64,000 bases of DNA, taken from positions 62,001-126,000 of the forward strand of contig NZ_CANLRL010000005.1 in the NCBI RefSeq assembly GCF_947493595.1, in the 5' to 3' direction. The notes under the pieces are model-generated. The model did no database searches. It saw only the letters and a program-made list of their open reading frames with translations, and was not told where the DNA came from. Origin of the DNA: an uncultured Shimia sp. (GTDB taxonomy: Bacteria; Pseudomonadota; Alphaproteobacteria; Rhodobacterales; Rhodobacteraceae). The translations under genes were made by a program, and so were the position numbers. Of the stretch, positions 44,013 through 52,663 are shown one piece after another; position 1 is the stretch's first letter, and every line of letters begins with the position of its first letter.

Positions 44013-44519
44013 ATGATGAAAATTGCTTACACAATGGCCCACGGTCGCGGCGAACTGGATTTGTTGCTGTCCGATCTTGCGGCAAGGTTAGAGGCACGCG
44101 GCCTCAAGACACGCGGTATTGTTCAAACCAACACAGAATGTGGCTCCTACCACGGGTGTGACATGGATGTGCGTGTGTTGCCTGCTGGACCCACCATCCG
44201 CATTTCCCAAAACCTCGGCAAAGAAGCCCAGGGGTGTCGCTTGGATCCTGATGCCATGGCCTCAGCTGTGACAGCCGTTGGCCAATCCATGCAGGCAGAT
44301 TTTGACGTGTTCCTGCTCAACAAGTTTGGCAAGCAAGAAGCAGAAGGGCGTGGGTTTCGCGACCTGTTGGCAGATGCCTTGGAAAAAGACGCGACGGTTA
44401 TTGCTGGCACAAACCCATTAAATGCCAAAGTGTTTGAGGAGTTTTCCGGAGGCATGGCGACCAATGTGCCCGCAAACATTGAGGCTTTGATGACCTGGTA
44501 TGATCAGGTGAACAAGTAA
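44013..44519 (+). CDS. DUF2478-family protein
   Basis: A 168-residue cytosolic protein. It resembles DUF2478, a nucleotide-hydrolase-like family often found with molybdate transport or molybdoenzyme genes. Visible are the N-terminal strand IAYTMAHGRGELDLLLSDLA, the CGSYHGCDMDVRVL segment with two Cys, and DFDVFLLNKFGKQEAEGRGF. A true Walker A is missing where it would be expected (AHGRGELD). The start could be 44013 or the adjacent ATG 44016. It is convergent with the AI-2E permease. Confidence 0.75.
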   Translation: MMKIAYTMAHGRGELDLLLSDLAARLEARGLKTRGIVQTNTECGSYHGCDMDVRVLPAGPTIRISQNLGKEAQGCRLDPDAMASAVTAVGQSMQADFDVFLLNKFGKQEAEGRGFRDLLADALEKDATVIAGTNPLNAKVFEEFSGGMATNVPANIEALMTWYDQVNK

Positions 44520-44526
44520 GCCAAGG

Positions 44527-45624
44527 TCAAGCTTCTTCGTCGCCTGCAATCTCCTCCAACCAGGGAATTTCACCGTCGTTGGTTAGGAGAATTGCCAGAG
44601 GCCTGGTCGCGCGGAAAAAGGACATGATGGTCATAATTCCGGAAGTCAAAATCACCGACAGAATGGCACCGATCAGCCCCCAAACCGCAGCCCATGACGC
44701 CAGCGAGACCATCACGATGACCGGACTTAAATTCATGGAGCGGCCCATCAGTCGCGGTTCCCAGAAGTAGCCGACACCAAACTGCGCACCGCAGAGGGCG
44801 GCAAACAGCAGCGCAACATCCATGTTCAAGCCCCAGTCCCCCACGGCAAACAGCATGGGCAGCGCCATGGCGATCCATGAGCCGACATAGGGGATGTAGT
44901 TAAAAATTGCGGTTGTGACGGCAAAAAAAGCCGCAAATTCGAGGCCAAAGAACAGGAAAATCACCCAACACACGAGACCCAACACCGCGTTGATCAGGGT
45001 TTTGGTTGTGAAGTAGGTGCCAATTTGAGCGGTGATCAGATCGATGGTTTGCCACACATTGGACTGCGCTTGGTGATCCGGAACGATGGCCGCGACTTTC
45101 TTAGGGATGCTGTCGCGTTCGATCAGGAAAAGAATGGCATAGAGAAAGACAAGCGCGAGATAGCCAGCAGAATAGCTGACCGAGTTCACCGTCATGCGGA
45201 TGAGGCTTTGAATGTCGATGTTGTCAAACACCAGTCGATCCACAGATTGCCAGGTAAGTTCGAACTCGACATCAAAACGGGCAGCCACATCAGACGTGGT
45301 TTGTGAGAGCCGTTGCAGGTAATCAGGCATTGCCCGCACCACCGGATCCAAATTGCGGGCGAAGAAGCTAATCAAACCGGCCAACACGACAAATAGCACA
45401 ACCGTGGTCAGCATCATGCGCAGCCAGTCCGGTATGTATTTGGCGTAGAGCGGAATCCGGCTCATGGAGCGGGAAATTCCGTCCATCAGGAATGCGAGCA
45501 GAGCACCAAGAACTATGGGCACCAAGATAGCCTGGGCTGCGTTCAAGAACCAACCGGTGGCAATAGCGGCCAATACTGCAAGGCTTATCGAAGCCACGCG
45601 CAGGGATGCGTTGATTTGAGACAC
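44527..45624 (-). CDS. AI-2E-family transporter/permease
   Basis: A 365-residue inner-membrane protein of the TqsA/PerM superfamily. About eight hydrophobic segments are visible, with the typical pattern: paired N-terminal helices (AILVPIVLGALLAFLMDGIS), a soluble middle region rich in charged residues (about 85-145), and C-terminal helices with FGLEFAAFFAVTTAIFNYIP and GSWIAMALP. Substrates of this family are mostly unknown. The GTG at 45624 has AAGGAGG 8-9 nt upstream and is a better start than ATG 45654. It is followed downstream by nothing in its direction, since DUF2478 converges. Confidence 0.88.
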   Translation of the reverse strand: MSQINASLRVASISLAVLAAIATGWFLNAAQAILVPIVLGALLAFLMDGISRSMSRIPLYAKYIPDWLRMMLTTVVLFVVLAGLISFFARNLDPVVRAMPDYLQRLSQTTSDVAARFDVEFELTWQSVDRLVFDNIDIQSLIRMTVNSVSYSAGYLALVFLYAILFLIERDSIPKKVAAIVPDHQAQSNVWQTIDLITAQIGTYFTTKTLINAVLGLVCWVIFLFFGLEFAAFFAVTTAIFNYIPYVGSWIAMALPMLFAVGDWGLNMDVALLFAALCGAQFGVGYFWEPRLMGRSMNLSPVIVMVSLASWAAVWGLIGAILSVILTSGIMTIMSFFRATRPLAILLTNDGEIPWLEEIAGDEEA

Positions 45625-45693
45625 CGGTGTTTCCTCCTTGCGCGTCAAAGGCATCCTAACGGTCAAGCACGCAGGGGCAAGTTAAGATCAAGC

Positions 45694-46458
45694 TCAGAAC
45701 ACAGCGCGGCGGATCAGGTTGAGGGACGCCAGCAGAAGCACAAAAAGCGTCATGCGCTGGAACATCTTCTGATCAATCTGATCAGAGATATGTGTGCCAA
45801 TCCACATGCCCAACAACGCGGGCAGTACAAGGAAAGCGGAGAGGCCAACGGTGGCTGCATTCAAAACACCAGACCCAAGGTGCGCTGCAACCAGAAGCAG
45901 GGCACCTAAACCATAAATGACTCCCTGGATGCGAATTTGCTCACGCTTTTCTGTTCCAATGGCGGTTAGGTACGTGACGGTTGGCGGCCCCCAAACACCA
46001 GACACGCCGCCAATAGCACCGGCAACAGTGCCAACGGCGACCTCCCCCCTCGCACTGGGTTTGGTGAGACGCACTGGGCGCCCAAGCAGCTGAGAGAGCG
46101 CAAAGAACGCCACAGGCACACCGATCAGCAATAAGAGCGTGCTGGACGGCACCCAACGCACAAATTGTGCACTGATCACCATGGCAAGGCCGCCTGCCAG
46201 CAGGAAGCGACGAAATCGTTTTAATGAAGACCAGGCTGCGCCTGCGCCGTGGCGGAAAGCCTGAAACCCGTTGCTGAACACCGTAGGAAAAATCAGACCG
46301 GCCAGAGCCACTTCCGGTGCAAGAAACGTGCTTAGACCGGAAATCAACACCATAGGCATGCCAAAACCAACCATGCCTTTGATAACCCCGGCAAGCATTG
46401 CAACGCACGCACAGATAACCAAAGATTGAGGGGAATAGATCAAAAGCAGTGAGTCCAT
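45694..46458 (-). CDS. TauE/SafE-family (sulfite exporter-like) permease
   Basis: A 254-residue inner-membrane protein with seven or eight hydrophobic segments. The family repeat is seen in LAGVIKGMVGFGMPMVLI near the N terminus and IGGVSGVWGPPTVTYL in the middle (about 130-145). These proteins export or import sulfonates, sulfite or organic anions. The ATG at 46458 gives a normal first helix; a start at 46515 would add a short polar segment. It may be cotranscribed with the AI-2E permease (69-bp gap). Confidence 0.88.
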   Translation of the reverse strand: MDSLLLIYSPQSLVICACVAMLAGVIKGMVGFGMPMVLISGLSTFLAPEVALAGLIFPTVFSNGFQAFRHGAGAAWSSLKRFRRFLLAGGLAMVISAQFVRWVPSSTLLLLIGVPVAFFALSQLLGRPVRLTKPSARGEVAVGTVAGAIGGVSGVWGPPTVTYLTAIGTEKREQIRIQGVIYGLGALLLVAAHLGSGVLNAATVGLSAFLVLPALLGMWIGTHISDQIDQKMFQRMTLFVLLLASLNLIRRAVF

Positions 46459-46629
46459 ACTCTTGCTATAGGCCTCAACACGCCCGCCCGCAAAGACTTC
46501 ACGCGAAAGAAACAACCAAATGAAACGTCAGTTTGGTATTTTTGTTGCGCTGCACCTGCAAAAGGATTATGTCACAGTGCAGCATTAGAGGGCTTTTGAC
46601 GTATGGCGCATGATGGACAGGACTTGGCT

Positions 46630-48291
46630 ATGACAAAATCAGTGATTCTTCCTGATCTTCTGAAACTGACCGGAGCAGCCGTTGCGCCGGTCGAGAGCAT
46701 TCTGGAAACCGCAATCGCGCGGGTGAAAGAGACCGTATCTGAGGACGGCCGCGTTTCCGGCAAGCTTATCGAACAAAACCAAACGGCTGCACATGGATTG
46801 AGCTGGCTGGCCACCTATGCGCAGTCGCTGAAGCAGATGCAGGCCTGGGCGGAGAAGTTGAACGGCGAAGGCAAGTTTGGCGAGATCGAGCAAATCATCC
46901 ACCAGATCGCCTTTGGTGAATATCTCTGGCAGGTCTACGGCGGCATTCCGATGAGCCAGGGCGAGATTGTGCGCCTTCAGGATCTCGGCCTGACGCAGGA
47001 TGAAACCCGCGGTTTGATGGCGCCAGAAGTTATGACACTCTGCGACAAAGGTAATTCTCAGGCAGCGCGTATGCGCCTTGTGGAATTGATGCAGGAACAG
47101 GCAGCCAACATCACCGTGGGTCAGACCGGCCTTGATGAAGAGCTGGAAATGATCCGCGAGCAGTTCCGCCGCTTTGCCGTGGATCGCGTGGAACCAAACG
47201 CGCATGAGTGGCACCTCAAGGATGAGCTCATTCCAATGGAAATCATTGAAGAGCTTGCGGAAATGGGCGTGTTTGGCCTGACCATTCCTGAGGAGTACGG
47301 CGGCTTTGGCCTGTCTAAAGCCTCCATGGTTGTGGTCTCTGAGGAACTGTCACGCGGCTATATCGGTGTTGGGTCTCTGGGCACCCGCTCAGAGATTGCG
47401 GCGGAACTGATCCTCTGCGGTGGTACAGAGGAGCAGAAACAGCAGTGGTTGCCCAAGCTCTCCAGCGCTGAGATTTTGCCAACAGCTGTCTTTACAGAGC
47501 CAAACACAGGTTCTGATCTTGGCTCGTTGCGCACGCGCGCGGTGAAGACCGAGGACGGCAACTGGGAAGTGACAGGCAACAAAACCTGGATCACACACGC
47601 AGCCCGCACCCAGGTGATGACTCTGCTGGCCCGTACCAACCCGGACTCATCTGACCACCGTGGCCTGTCCATGTTCCTGGCTGAGAAAACCCCGGGCTCT
47701 GAGGAGAACCCGTTCCCAACCGAAGGCATGACCGGCGGCGAAATTGAGGTGCTGGGCTATCGCGGCATGAAGGAATACGAACTGGCGTTTGATGGTTTCA
47801 AAGTCAAAGGTGAGAACCTGCTTGGCGGCGAAGAAGGCAAAGGTTTCAAGCAGTTGATGGAAACCTTCGAATCCGCTCGCATTCAAACTGCGGCGCGCGC
47901 GATTGGGGTTGCACAATCCGCGCTGGACGTGGGCATGCAGTATGGCATCGACCGGAAGCAGTTCGGCAAATCGTTGATCAACTTCCCGCGCGTTGCTGGA
48001 AAACTGGCGATGATGGCGGTGGAAATTATGATCGCCCGCCAGCTGACCTATTTCTCTGCCTGGGAGAAAGACCACGGCCATCGCTGTGACCTTGAGGCAG
48101 GCATGGCCAAGCTTCTTGGCGCCCGTGTGGCCTGGGCCGCGGCGGATAATGCCCTGCAAATTCATGGCGGTAACGGCTTTGCATTGGAATACAGCGTGAG
48201 CCGCATCCTGTGTGACGCGCGCATCCTCAACATCTTTGAGGGCGCAGCGGAAATTCAGGCTCAAGTGATAGCGAGACGTTTGCTGAGCTGA
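46630..48291 (+). CDS. mcd: (2S)-methylsuccinyl-CoA dehydrogenase of the ethylmalonyl-CoA pathway
   Basis: A 553-residue flavoenzyme of the acyl-CoA dehydrogenase family. It carries the long N-terminal extension (about 160 residues, helical) that sets Mcd apart from ordinary 380-residue members. The FAD/acyl-CoA core has FTEPNTGSDLGSL, TGNKTWITHAARTQVM, MQYGIDRKQFGKSL, and the catalytic Glu in IFEGAAEIQ. It oxidises (2S)-methylsuccinyl-CoA to mesaconyl-CoA in acetyl-CoA assimilation. ATG 46630 has ACAGGA at 7 nt; ATG 46603 is an alternative. A terminator follows. The pathway's ccr and ecm genes are not in the window. Confidence 0.9.
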   Translation: MTKSVILPDLLKLTGAAVAPVESILETAIARVKETVSEDGRVSGKLIEQNQTAAHGLSWLATYAQSLKQMQAWAEKLNGEGKFGEIEQIIHQIAFGEYLWQVYGGIPMSQGEIVRLQDLGLTQDETRGLMAPEVMTLCDKGNSQAARMRLVELMQEQAANITVGQTGLDEELEMIREQFRRFAVDRVEPNAHEWHLKDELIPMEIIEELAEMGVFGLTIPEEYGGFGLSKASMVVVSEELSRGYIGVGSLGTRSEIAAELILCGGTEEQKQQWLPKLSSAEILPTAVFTEPNTGSDLGSLRTRAVKTEDGNWEVTGNKTWITHAARTQVMTLLARTNPDSSDHRGLSMFLAEKTPGSEENPFPTEGMTGGEIEVLGYRGMKEYELAFDGFKVKGENLLGGEEGKGFKQLMETFESARIQTAARAIGVAQSALDVGMQYGIDRKQFGKSLINFPRVAGKLAMMAVEIMIARQLTYFSAWEKDHGHRCDLEAGMAKLLGARVAWAAADNALQIHGGNGFALEYSVSRILCDARILNIFEGAAEIQAQVIARRLLS

Positions 48292-48321
48292 CACCCGCTC
48301 TCAGTTAGACAGCAGACATTG

Positions 48322-48348
48322 CGCGGCTCCTTCGGGGGCCGCGTTTTT
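48322..48348 (+). terminator. intrinsic terminator after mcd
   Basis: CGCGGCTCC pairs with GGGGCCGCG (9 bp, one G-T pair) around a 3-4 nt loop, followed by five T residues, 30 nt after the stop. Confidence 0.9.
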
Positions 48349-48406
48349 CTTTGCCGTTTGGGCACATCTTAACAAGGAATCAGCGGCCAAAGTCCGCTCA
48401 AAAACC

Positions 48407-48452
48407 ACATCGGTATAGCGTCGGTATCACGACTGTTTTGCGGAGGTGCGGT
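48407..48452 (-). repeat. 46-nt intergenic repeat, copy 2 (minus orientation)
   Basis: Read on the minus strand it matches 13411-13456 at 41 of 46 positions without gaps, including the ATACCGA direct repeats spaced 11 bp. It lies in the gap between the mcd terminator and the gene at 48555. Confidence 0.7.
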
Positions 48453-48554
48453 TTTCGGTGCAATTTGGTCCGCAAGACATGAACGCAACGCGCGCTGTTG
48501 CGGCGAAAAAGAGCCGCGGGCTGCGCCCAGGAAGCATCGAAAAGGGAAGTCAAA

Positions 48555-48857
48555 ATGCGCTGTATTACCATCACCTATGATTACGACGGCGATGACATGG
48601 TGTGGGTCGCCACATGCGAAGCTTTTATCAACGCGGTTGGAAACGACCCCGCCGCCCAGGGGTTCTCTTATCAAGTTGCCGTGGCCGACAATGGCGTGAC
48701 TCGCGTTCACTGGGGGCGCTGGGACAATGAGGCCACATTGAAGCATGTTCAGAGCCAAGAGTATTTCGCGACCTTTGCTGCGAAGGTGAAAGAGTTTGCC
48801 GACGGCGCGCCCGATGCGGTGGTCGCGACGCTGCGCGACCACACTGCCAATTGGTGA
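48555..48857 (+). CDS. small uncharacterised protein
   Basis: A 100-residue cytosolic protein that I do not recognise by name. It opens with strand-like MRCITITYDYDGDDMVWVAT and ends with a helix (LKHVQSQEYFATFAAKVKEF). This order, strand-rich then a helix after an H-x-G-x-W-D-N loop, looks like a dimeric alpha/beta barrel; that is a guess. AAAGGGA lies before the ATG. It may form a single-gene unit, and ends 3 bp before a convergent membrane-protein gene. Confidence 0.6.
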   Translation: MRCITITYDYDGDDMVWVATCEAFINAVGNDPAAQGFSYQVAVADNGVTRVHWGRWDNEATLKHVQSQEYFATFAAKVKEFADGAPDAVVATLRDHTANW

Positions 48858-48860
48858 CGG

Positions 48861-49259
48861 TCAGGCGGTGCCCCTGCTGGATGCAGGTGCTTTGTCAGCG
48901 CGGATGCCTATCCCGATTATGGCTGAGATCAATGCAAATATGATCCACTGCGGCATGACCGTGAGGTTGCCAAGCAACGTCATGCCGTAGCCAATGAACA
49001 GACCCGCAAACCCAATCTGCGTCGCGATCATCAACCAAGCGAGCGGCGCGTTGGAATTACGCGCAAGCCAGGCACAAGCTGCGCCAAAGACCAGCAACAT
49101 CACTGTCACTGCGTGCCACACAACGGCTCCAACGGCACGGACTGCAGGGTGTAATTCACTCTCCTGAATAGGCACATGGATCTCCGGGCCACCCAAAAAC
49201 ACATGCACGCCAGTTGTCAGAAACAGCAACCCGGCAGCAGTCAACATCCACTTGTTCAT
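48861..49259 (-). CDS. small four-helix membrane protein
   Basis: A 132-residue protein with four hydrophobic segments: about 5-25, 45-65, 73-95 and 98-117. The residues between the first two are charged (GGPEIHVPIQESELHPA), so that loop is probably periplasmic. No family name can be given with confidence. It is divergent from a TetR regulator, and the gap holds two TetR-type palindromes, so it is probably the regulator's target. Confidence 0.75.
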   Translation of the reverse strand: MNKWMLTAAGLLFLTTGVHVFLGGPEIHVPIQESELHPAVRAVGAVVWHAVTVMLLVFGAACAWLARNSNAPLAWLMIATQIGFAGLFIGYGMTLLGNLTVMPQWIIFALISAIIGIGIRADKAPASSRGTA

Positions 49260-49274
49260 CGCATTCTCCTTTGT

Positions 49275-49337
49275 CCATACGCTAACGTATGGTTAGACGT
49301 GACTCCTTTGCTTGCGAGAGTCAATACGGTGCCGTAT
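49275..49337. promoter_or_regulatory. two palindromic operators in the tetR divergent gap
   Basis: Site 1 is CCATACG-CTAA-CGTATGG (49275-49292), with perfect 7-bp arms. Site 2 is ATACGGTGCCGTAT (49324-49337), a perfect 14-bp palindrome. Both carry ATACG/CGTAT half-sites. Site 2 lies 8 bp before the tetR start and site 1 lies 15 bp before the membrane protein start, so both genes could be repressed together. Confidence 0.7.
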
Positions 49338-49345
49338 GTTCAGAC

Positions 49346-49906
49346 ATGGCAAAACGACTTTCAAAAGACGACTGGATCAAGGCTGGTTTTCTGGCTTTGA
49401 CTGAAGCTGGCCCCAAAGCCCTCAAAGCGGAACCTTTGGCACGGCGCCTGGGCACCACAAAGGGCTCTTTTTATTGGCATTTTGATGATGTCCCAACCTT
49501 TCAAGCCGCCATGATGGAGACCTGGGAAACACGCGCTTATGCGGAGATTGTCACGCTGCTGGAACAGCAAGGCACAGCCGTCCGGAAACTACGTGAATTG
49601 GCACAAATTGCCGCAGCGGGGGCACCGGAGGATTTTGGCGGCATGGCATTTGAACCCTCCATCCGCGCCTGGGCACGCGAGGATCCAGACGTGGCACGGG
49701 CGGTTTCGCAGGTGGATGCCAAACGTATGTCTTATGTGCAGGACCTGTTTGACGACATTGGTTTGACCAATCCGGAGTTGACGCGCGTGCTCTATGCCGC
49801 CTTTGTGGGGATGGAAGAGCTTTCCTCGCATGATGGCACCGCAAACGGGCCGGCGCTGGGAACGCTAGTTGATTTGATTTTGGCATTACACGAGGCGGAT
49901 AGATGA
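49346..49906 (+). CDS. TetR/AcrR-family transcriptional regulator
   Basis: A 186-residue regulator. The N-terminal HTH (about 8-50) reads LTEAGPKALKAEPLARRLGT then TKGSFYWHF, a standard TetR pattern. The C-terminal ligand domain has RAWAREDPDVARAVSQVDAK, common in one TetR subgroup. The ATG at 49346 was chosen because it leaves both operators intact and gives the usual length. It overlaps the META-domain lipoprotein by ATGA, so the two are coupled. Confidence 0.92.
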   Translation: MAKRLSKDDWIKAGFLALTEAGPKALKAEPLARRLGTTKGSFYWHFDDVPTFQAAMMETWETRAYAEIVTLLEQQGTAVRKLRELAQIAAAGAPEDFGGMAFEPSIRAWAREDPDVARAVSQVDAKRMSYVQDLFDDIGLTNPELTRVLYAAFVGMEELSSHDGTANGPALGTLVDLILALHEADR

Positions 49907-50295
49907 GATTTGGTTTTTTTGCTGCGGCAACCGCTCTGAGCATAGCGGCATGTGCTACAACCGAAACGGTGACCCAATATGGCGGAACGGCCTACGACTG
50001 GAAGCTGGTCGAAATAGACGGAACCGCTGTGACATACGACGCCGAACTAGCCTTTGCATCGGATGGAGGCGTGCATGGCGAAGGGCCGTGCAATGGGTTT
50101 TCCGGCAAACAGAGCAAGCCGTACCCATGGGTCGACATTCAAATCGACTTTGTGGAGGAACTGTATTGTTCCGGCATCGACAATGAAGAGGCTTACCTAG
50201 CAGCGCTCATGGAAATGACACTGATCGAGGTGTCCGGTCCGAATATGGTCATGAGCACTGACACCGGACGCCAGATGGTCTTCAAAGGGATCTGA
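49903..50295 (+). CDS. META-domain (HslJ-like) lipoprotein
   Basis: A 130-residue exported lipoprotein. The lipobox is LSIAAC with Cys17 as the acylation site. The META-domain pattern follows: [27 protein letters not shown] and a second Cys in EELYCSGI. HslJ-like proteins are linked to stress or heat response; the function is unclear. It overlaps tetR upstream (ATGA) and converges on recO with a 14-bp overlap. Confidence 0.85.
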   Translation: MRFGFFAAATALSIAACATTETVTQYGGTAYDWKLVEIDGTAVTYDAELAFASDGGVHGEGPCNGFSGKQSKPYPWVDIQIDFVEELYCSGIDNEEAYLAALMEMTLIEVSGPNMVMSTDTGRQMVFKGI

Positions 50296-51013
50296 GCCGG
50301 CGGGCAAAAAGATCCACAAATCGCGCGCGCGCTTCGGGCAGTGGCTTTGACCCAAGATCCGGTGCCAATTTTTCAGATAAGAAATGGCCCGTTGTCCGCA
50401 ACGCATCGAGGACGTCTTCGTCAGGCGCCTCTCCTTCACCGCGCAGGATCGGCGGTAAAGGCAAAAGCCGGTCCGCCCAGTCCCCTGCCCCTTGGGCGGA
50501 CACCGCGCGACCGGACTTGGGTGAAACATAGATGAGGTTTTCAGTGCTGCCGGTGACGGCACATTCCGTCAGATCAAGCCCATAGCCAAGGTCTGTGAGT
50601 AAAGCCATTTCCCACCGGAGATAAGCCAAGGGCCAGATCTCGCTTTGCCCGAGCAGATCAAGAAGCTGCGTGCTTTGTCGAAACAATGCCGGGTGTGGCT
50701 CGCGGTCCGGGAGACAAAATGAAAGCAGCGCCGTAACTGTATTAAGCCCTGCCAGAGCAAATCGGTCTGTGAGGACGGCAGCACGGGACCGCACAGGTTC
50801 AACAGTGAAGCTACCGATGTGATCCGACAGGCGCGCGCGCCAAGCGAGATCAAGCTGCCCCCCCGGTTGCAAAATTGGCGTCATCTTACGGCTCACTCCG
50901 CCACGCACCACACCCGCATGGCGGCCGTGCTCCGCTGTAAACACCTCCAGTATCACAGAGGTTTCGCCATATTTTCGGGTGTTGAGCACAAAGCCCTGAT
51001 CGCGCCAGTCCAT
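50282..51013 (-). CDS. recO: DNA repair protein RecO
   Basis: A 243-residue recombination mediator that loads RecA with RecR in gap repair. The N-terminal OB fold is visible ([20 protein letters not shown], then [14 protein letters not shown]). The helical C-terminal part contains [20 protein letters not shown] followed by [13 protein letters not shown], typical of alphaproteobacterial RecO. Zinc Cys are mostly absent, as in many of these. It is the last gene of the housekeeping group that starts with folK. Confidence 0.93.
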   Translation of the reverse strand: MDWRDQGFVLNTRKYGETSVILEVFTAEHGRHAGVVRGGVSRKMTPILQPGGQLDLAWRARLSDHIGSFTVEPVRSRAAVLTDRFALAGLNTVTALLSFCLPDREPHPALFRQSTQLLDLLGQSEIWPLAYLRWEMALLTDLGYGLDLTECAVTGSTENLIYVSPKSGRAVSAQGAGDWADRLLPLPPILRGEGEAPDEDVLDALRTTGHFLSEKLAPDLGSKPLPEARARFVDLFARRLRSL

Positions 51014-51072
51014 GGGGCCTCCTTTGGACTCAGAAAACCCCTTAAGCGGCAGAAAGAAAAGTCAATTGTGGT

Positions 51073-51402
51073 TCAATCGGACAAGCCGGGTTCATCCAGA
51101 AGGTGTCGCCCCTGACGGTCCTCGACTTCGATCACCCAAGCATCCGTGTCAAAACTGCGCTGGCGCGTTAGGGTGGCATCGATATCAGCCTCATCGCCTT
51201 CCGCTAGAACAACCCATTTGCGCGCGCCGCTCATCAGGTCAAAACTGCGTTGATAAACAACTGCCTTACCATCAAGTGTATTGAGTTTGACCAGCACCGC
51301 CCCAGCCGTGTCGTCACCATGCGCCACAACAAATGCTGGTATATCCACCAGTCGAAGTCGCGCCAAATAGGCCTGCACCCAAAACTCAGCTGTTAACCGC
51401 AT
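51073..51402 (-). CDS. DUF1491-family protein
   Basis: A 109-residue cytosolic protein found in the same place, between recO and era, in many alphaproteobacteria. Features are RLTAEFWVQAYLARLRLVDI, GDDTAGAVLVKLNTL and a C-terminal VIEVEDRQGRHLLDE. The fold is probably alpha/beta; the role is unknown. Keeping this position suggests a link to translation or repair genes. Confidence 0.85.
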   Translation of the reverse strand: MRLTAEFWVQAYLARLRLVDIPAFVVAHGDDTAGAVLVKLNTLDGKAVVYQRSFDLMSGARKWVVLAEGDEADIDATLTRQRSFDTDAWVIEVEDRQGRHLLDEPGLSD

Positions 51403-51474
51403 GACAAGTCATTAAACCCATGGTAGAAGCCACCACCCGCATTGCGGGTAATTGGTATGGAAGGAATTTGAAGC

Positions 51475-51663
51475 ATGCGACCGGAGTTGCGTATTCCGTG
51501 GACCGTGCGGCTGTGTTTTTTGGCCGCGCTGGTGCTGATCGGGCTGGAAGCCGCTGGTATGATCCCGTCTGAAAGGCTGCCTGCGACTCATTTTGCCATC
51601 GCACTTTTTGCGGTGGCTGCGGTGGTCTGGGGCCTTTTGGCCGTCATGCGTTTCCGTCGCTGA
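51475..51663 (+). CDS. small two-helix membrane protein
   Basis: A 62-residue protein with two hydrophobic segments (about 12-30 and 40-58) and basic ends (MRPELRIPW, RFRR). GGAAGGAA lies upstream of the ATG. It is on the plus strand inside a minus-strand block and its last 20 bp overlap the 3' end of era. It is short, so the call depends on the ribosome site and the membrane pattern. The function is unknown. Confidence 0.55.
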   Translation: MRPELRIPWTVRLCFLAALVLIGLEAAGMIPSERLPATHFAIALFAVAAVVWGLLAVMRFRR

Positions 51664-52552
51664 AGTCGAGACCCATTTCGGAATAGCGCTCCTTTTCTTC
51701 GAGCCAGTTTGGACGCACTTTCACCTGTAGGAACAGGTGGATACGCCGTCCCATAAACTCTTCGAGTTCCTCGCGCGCGGCTTTTGAGACGGCTTTGATG
51801 GTCTCGCCTTTGTTGCCAAGCACAATGCCTTTGTGCCCATCACGCATCACATAGATCATCTGATCCACACGGGCGGAGCCGTCTTTGCGCTCTTCCCAGC
51901 TCTCGGTTTCCACGGTCATCTGGTAAGGCAGTTCCTGATGCAGTCGCAAGGTCAGCTTTTCGCGGGTGATCTCAGCCGCAATCATGCGCATCGGCAGATC
52001 GGCAATTTGATCTTCAGGATAGAGCCACGGGCCTTCCGGCAGTTCTTGCGCCAGCCATTTGCGCAGGTCAGCACAGCCAAAGCCCTTTTCCGCCGAGATC
52101 ATAAAGGTCTCAATAAACGGAAAGCGTTCGTTCAAATCCTTGGTCAGCGCCAGCAGCACATCCGATTTCACGCGATCGATTTTGTTGATCGCCAAAGCAA
52201 CCCGACGACCTTCACCAAACTCTTGCAGGCGCTCCAGAATAGATTCGACACCTTTGGTCACGCCACGGTGGGCCTCGACCATCATCACAATCACGTCGGC
52301 ATCCGCCGCACCACCCCAAGCCGCAGCGACCATGGCGCGGTCCAAACGGCGCCGTGGCGCAAACAGGCCGGGTGTGTCCACAAACACCAACTGGCTATCG
52401 CCTTCGATGGCCACGCCGCGAATGCGGGCGCGGGTGGTTTGCACCTTGTGGGTCACAATCGAGACCTTTGCCCCCACCATTTGGTTGGTGAGCGTGGATT
52501 TGCCTGCGTTGGGCTCTCCGATCAGGGCAACGAATCCGGCGCGTGTGGTCAT
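51644..52552 (-). CDS. era: GTPase Era
   Basis: A 302-residue GTPase that binds 16S rRNA and helps mature the 30S subunit. The G motifs are G1 GEPNAGKST, G3 DTPGLF and G4 NKID. The C-terminal KH domain holds GHKGIVLGNKGETIKAVSKA. ATG 52552 has AAAGG at 8 nt and gives the usual length; ATG 52576 has no ribosome site. The gene follows rnc, as in most proteobacteria. Confidence 0.95.
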   Translation of the reverse strand: MTTRAGFVALIGEPNAGKSTLTNQMVGAKVSIVTHKVQTTRARIRGVAIEGDSQLVFVDTPGLFAPRRRLDRAMVAAAWGGAADADVIVMMVEAHRGVTKGVESILERLQEFGEGRRVALAINKIDRVKSDVLLALTKDLNERFPFIETFMISAEKGFGCADLRKWLAQELPEGPWLYPEDQIADLPMRMIAAEITREKLTLRLHQELPYQMTVETESWEERKDGSARVDQMIYVMRDGHKGIVLGNKGETIKAVSKAAREELEEFMGRRIHLFLQVKVRPNWLEEKERYSEMGLDFSDGNA

Positions 52553-52663
52553 GAGGTCTGCCTTTGTGTCAGCCATTTTACGAGTTAAGGCGCGTCTGTA
52601 GCTTACTTTGCCATGCAGGGCTAGGGTTAGCTTTGCAAAGGCGCTATGTGACAGCCTGCTGGC

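Noticed and set aside
46630-48291. A generic short-chain or isovaleryl-CoA dehydrogenase
   Set aside because: The protein is about 160 residues longer at the N terminus than those enzymes, which is the mark of methylsuccinyl-CoA dehydrogenase.
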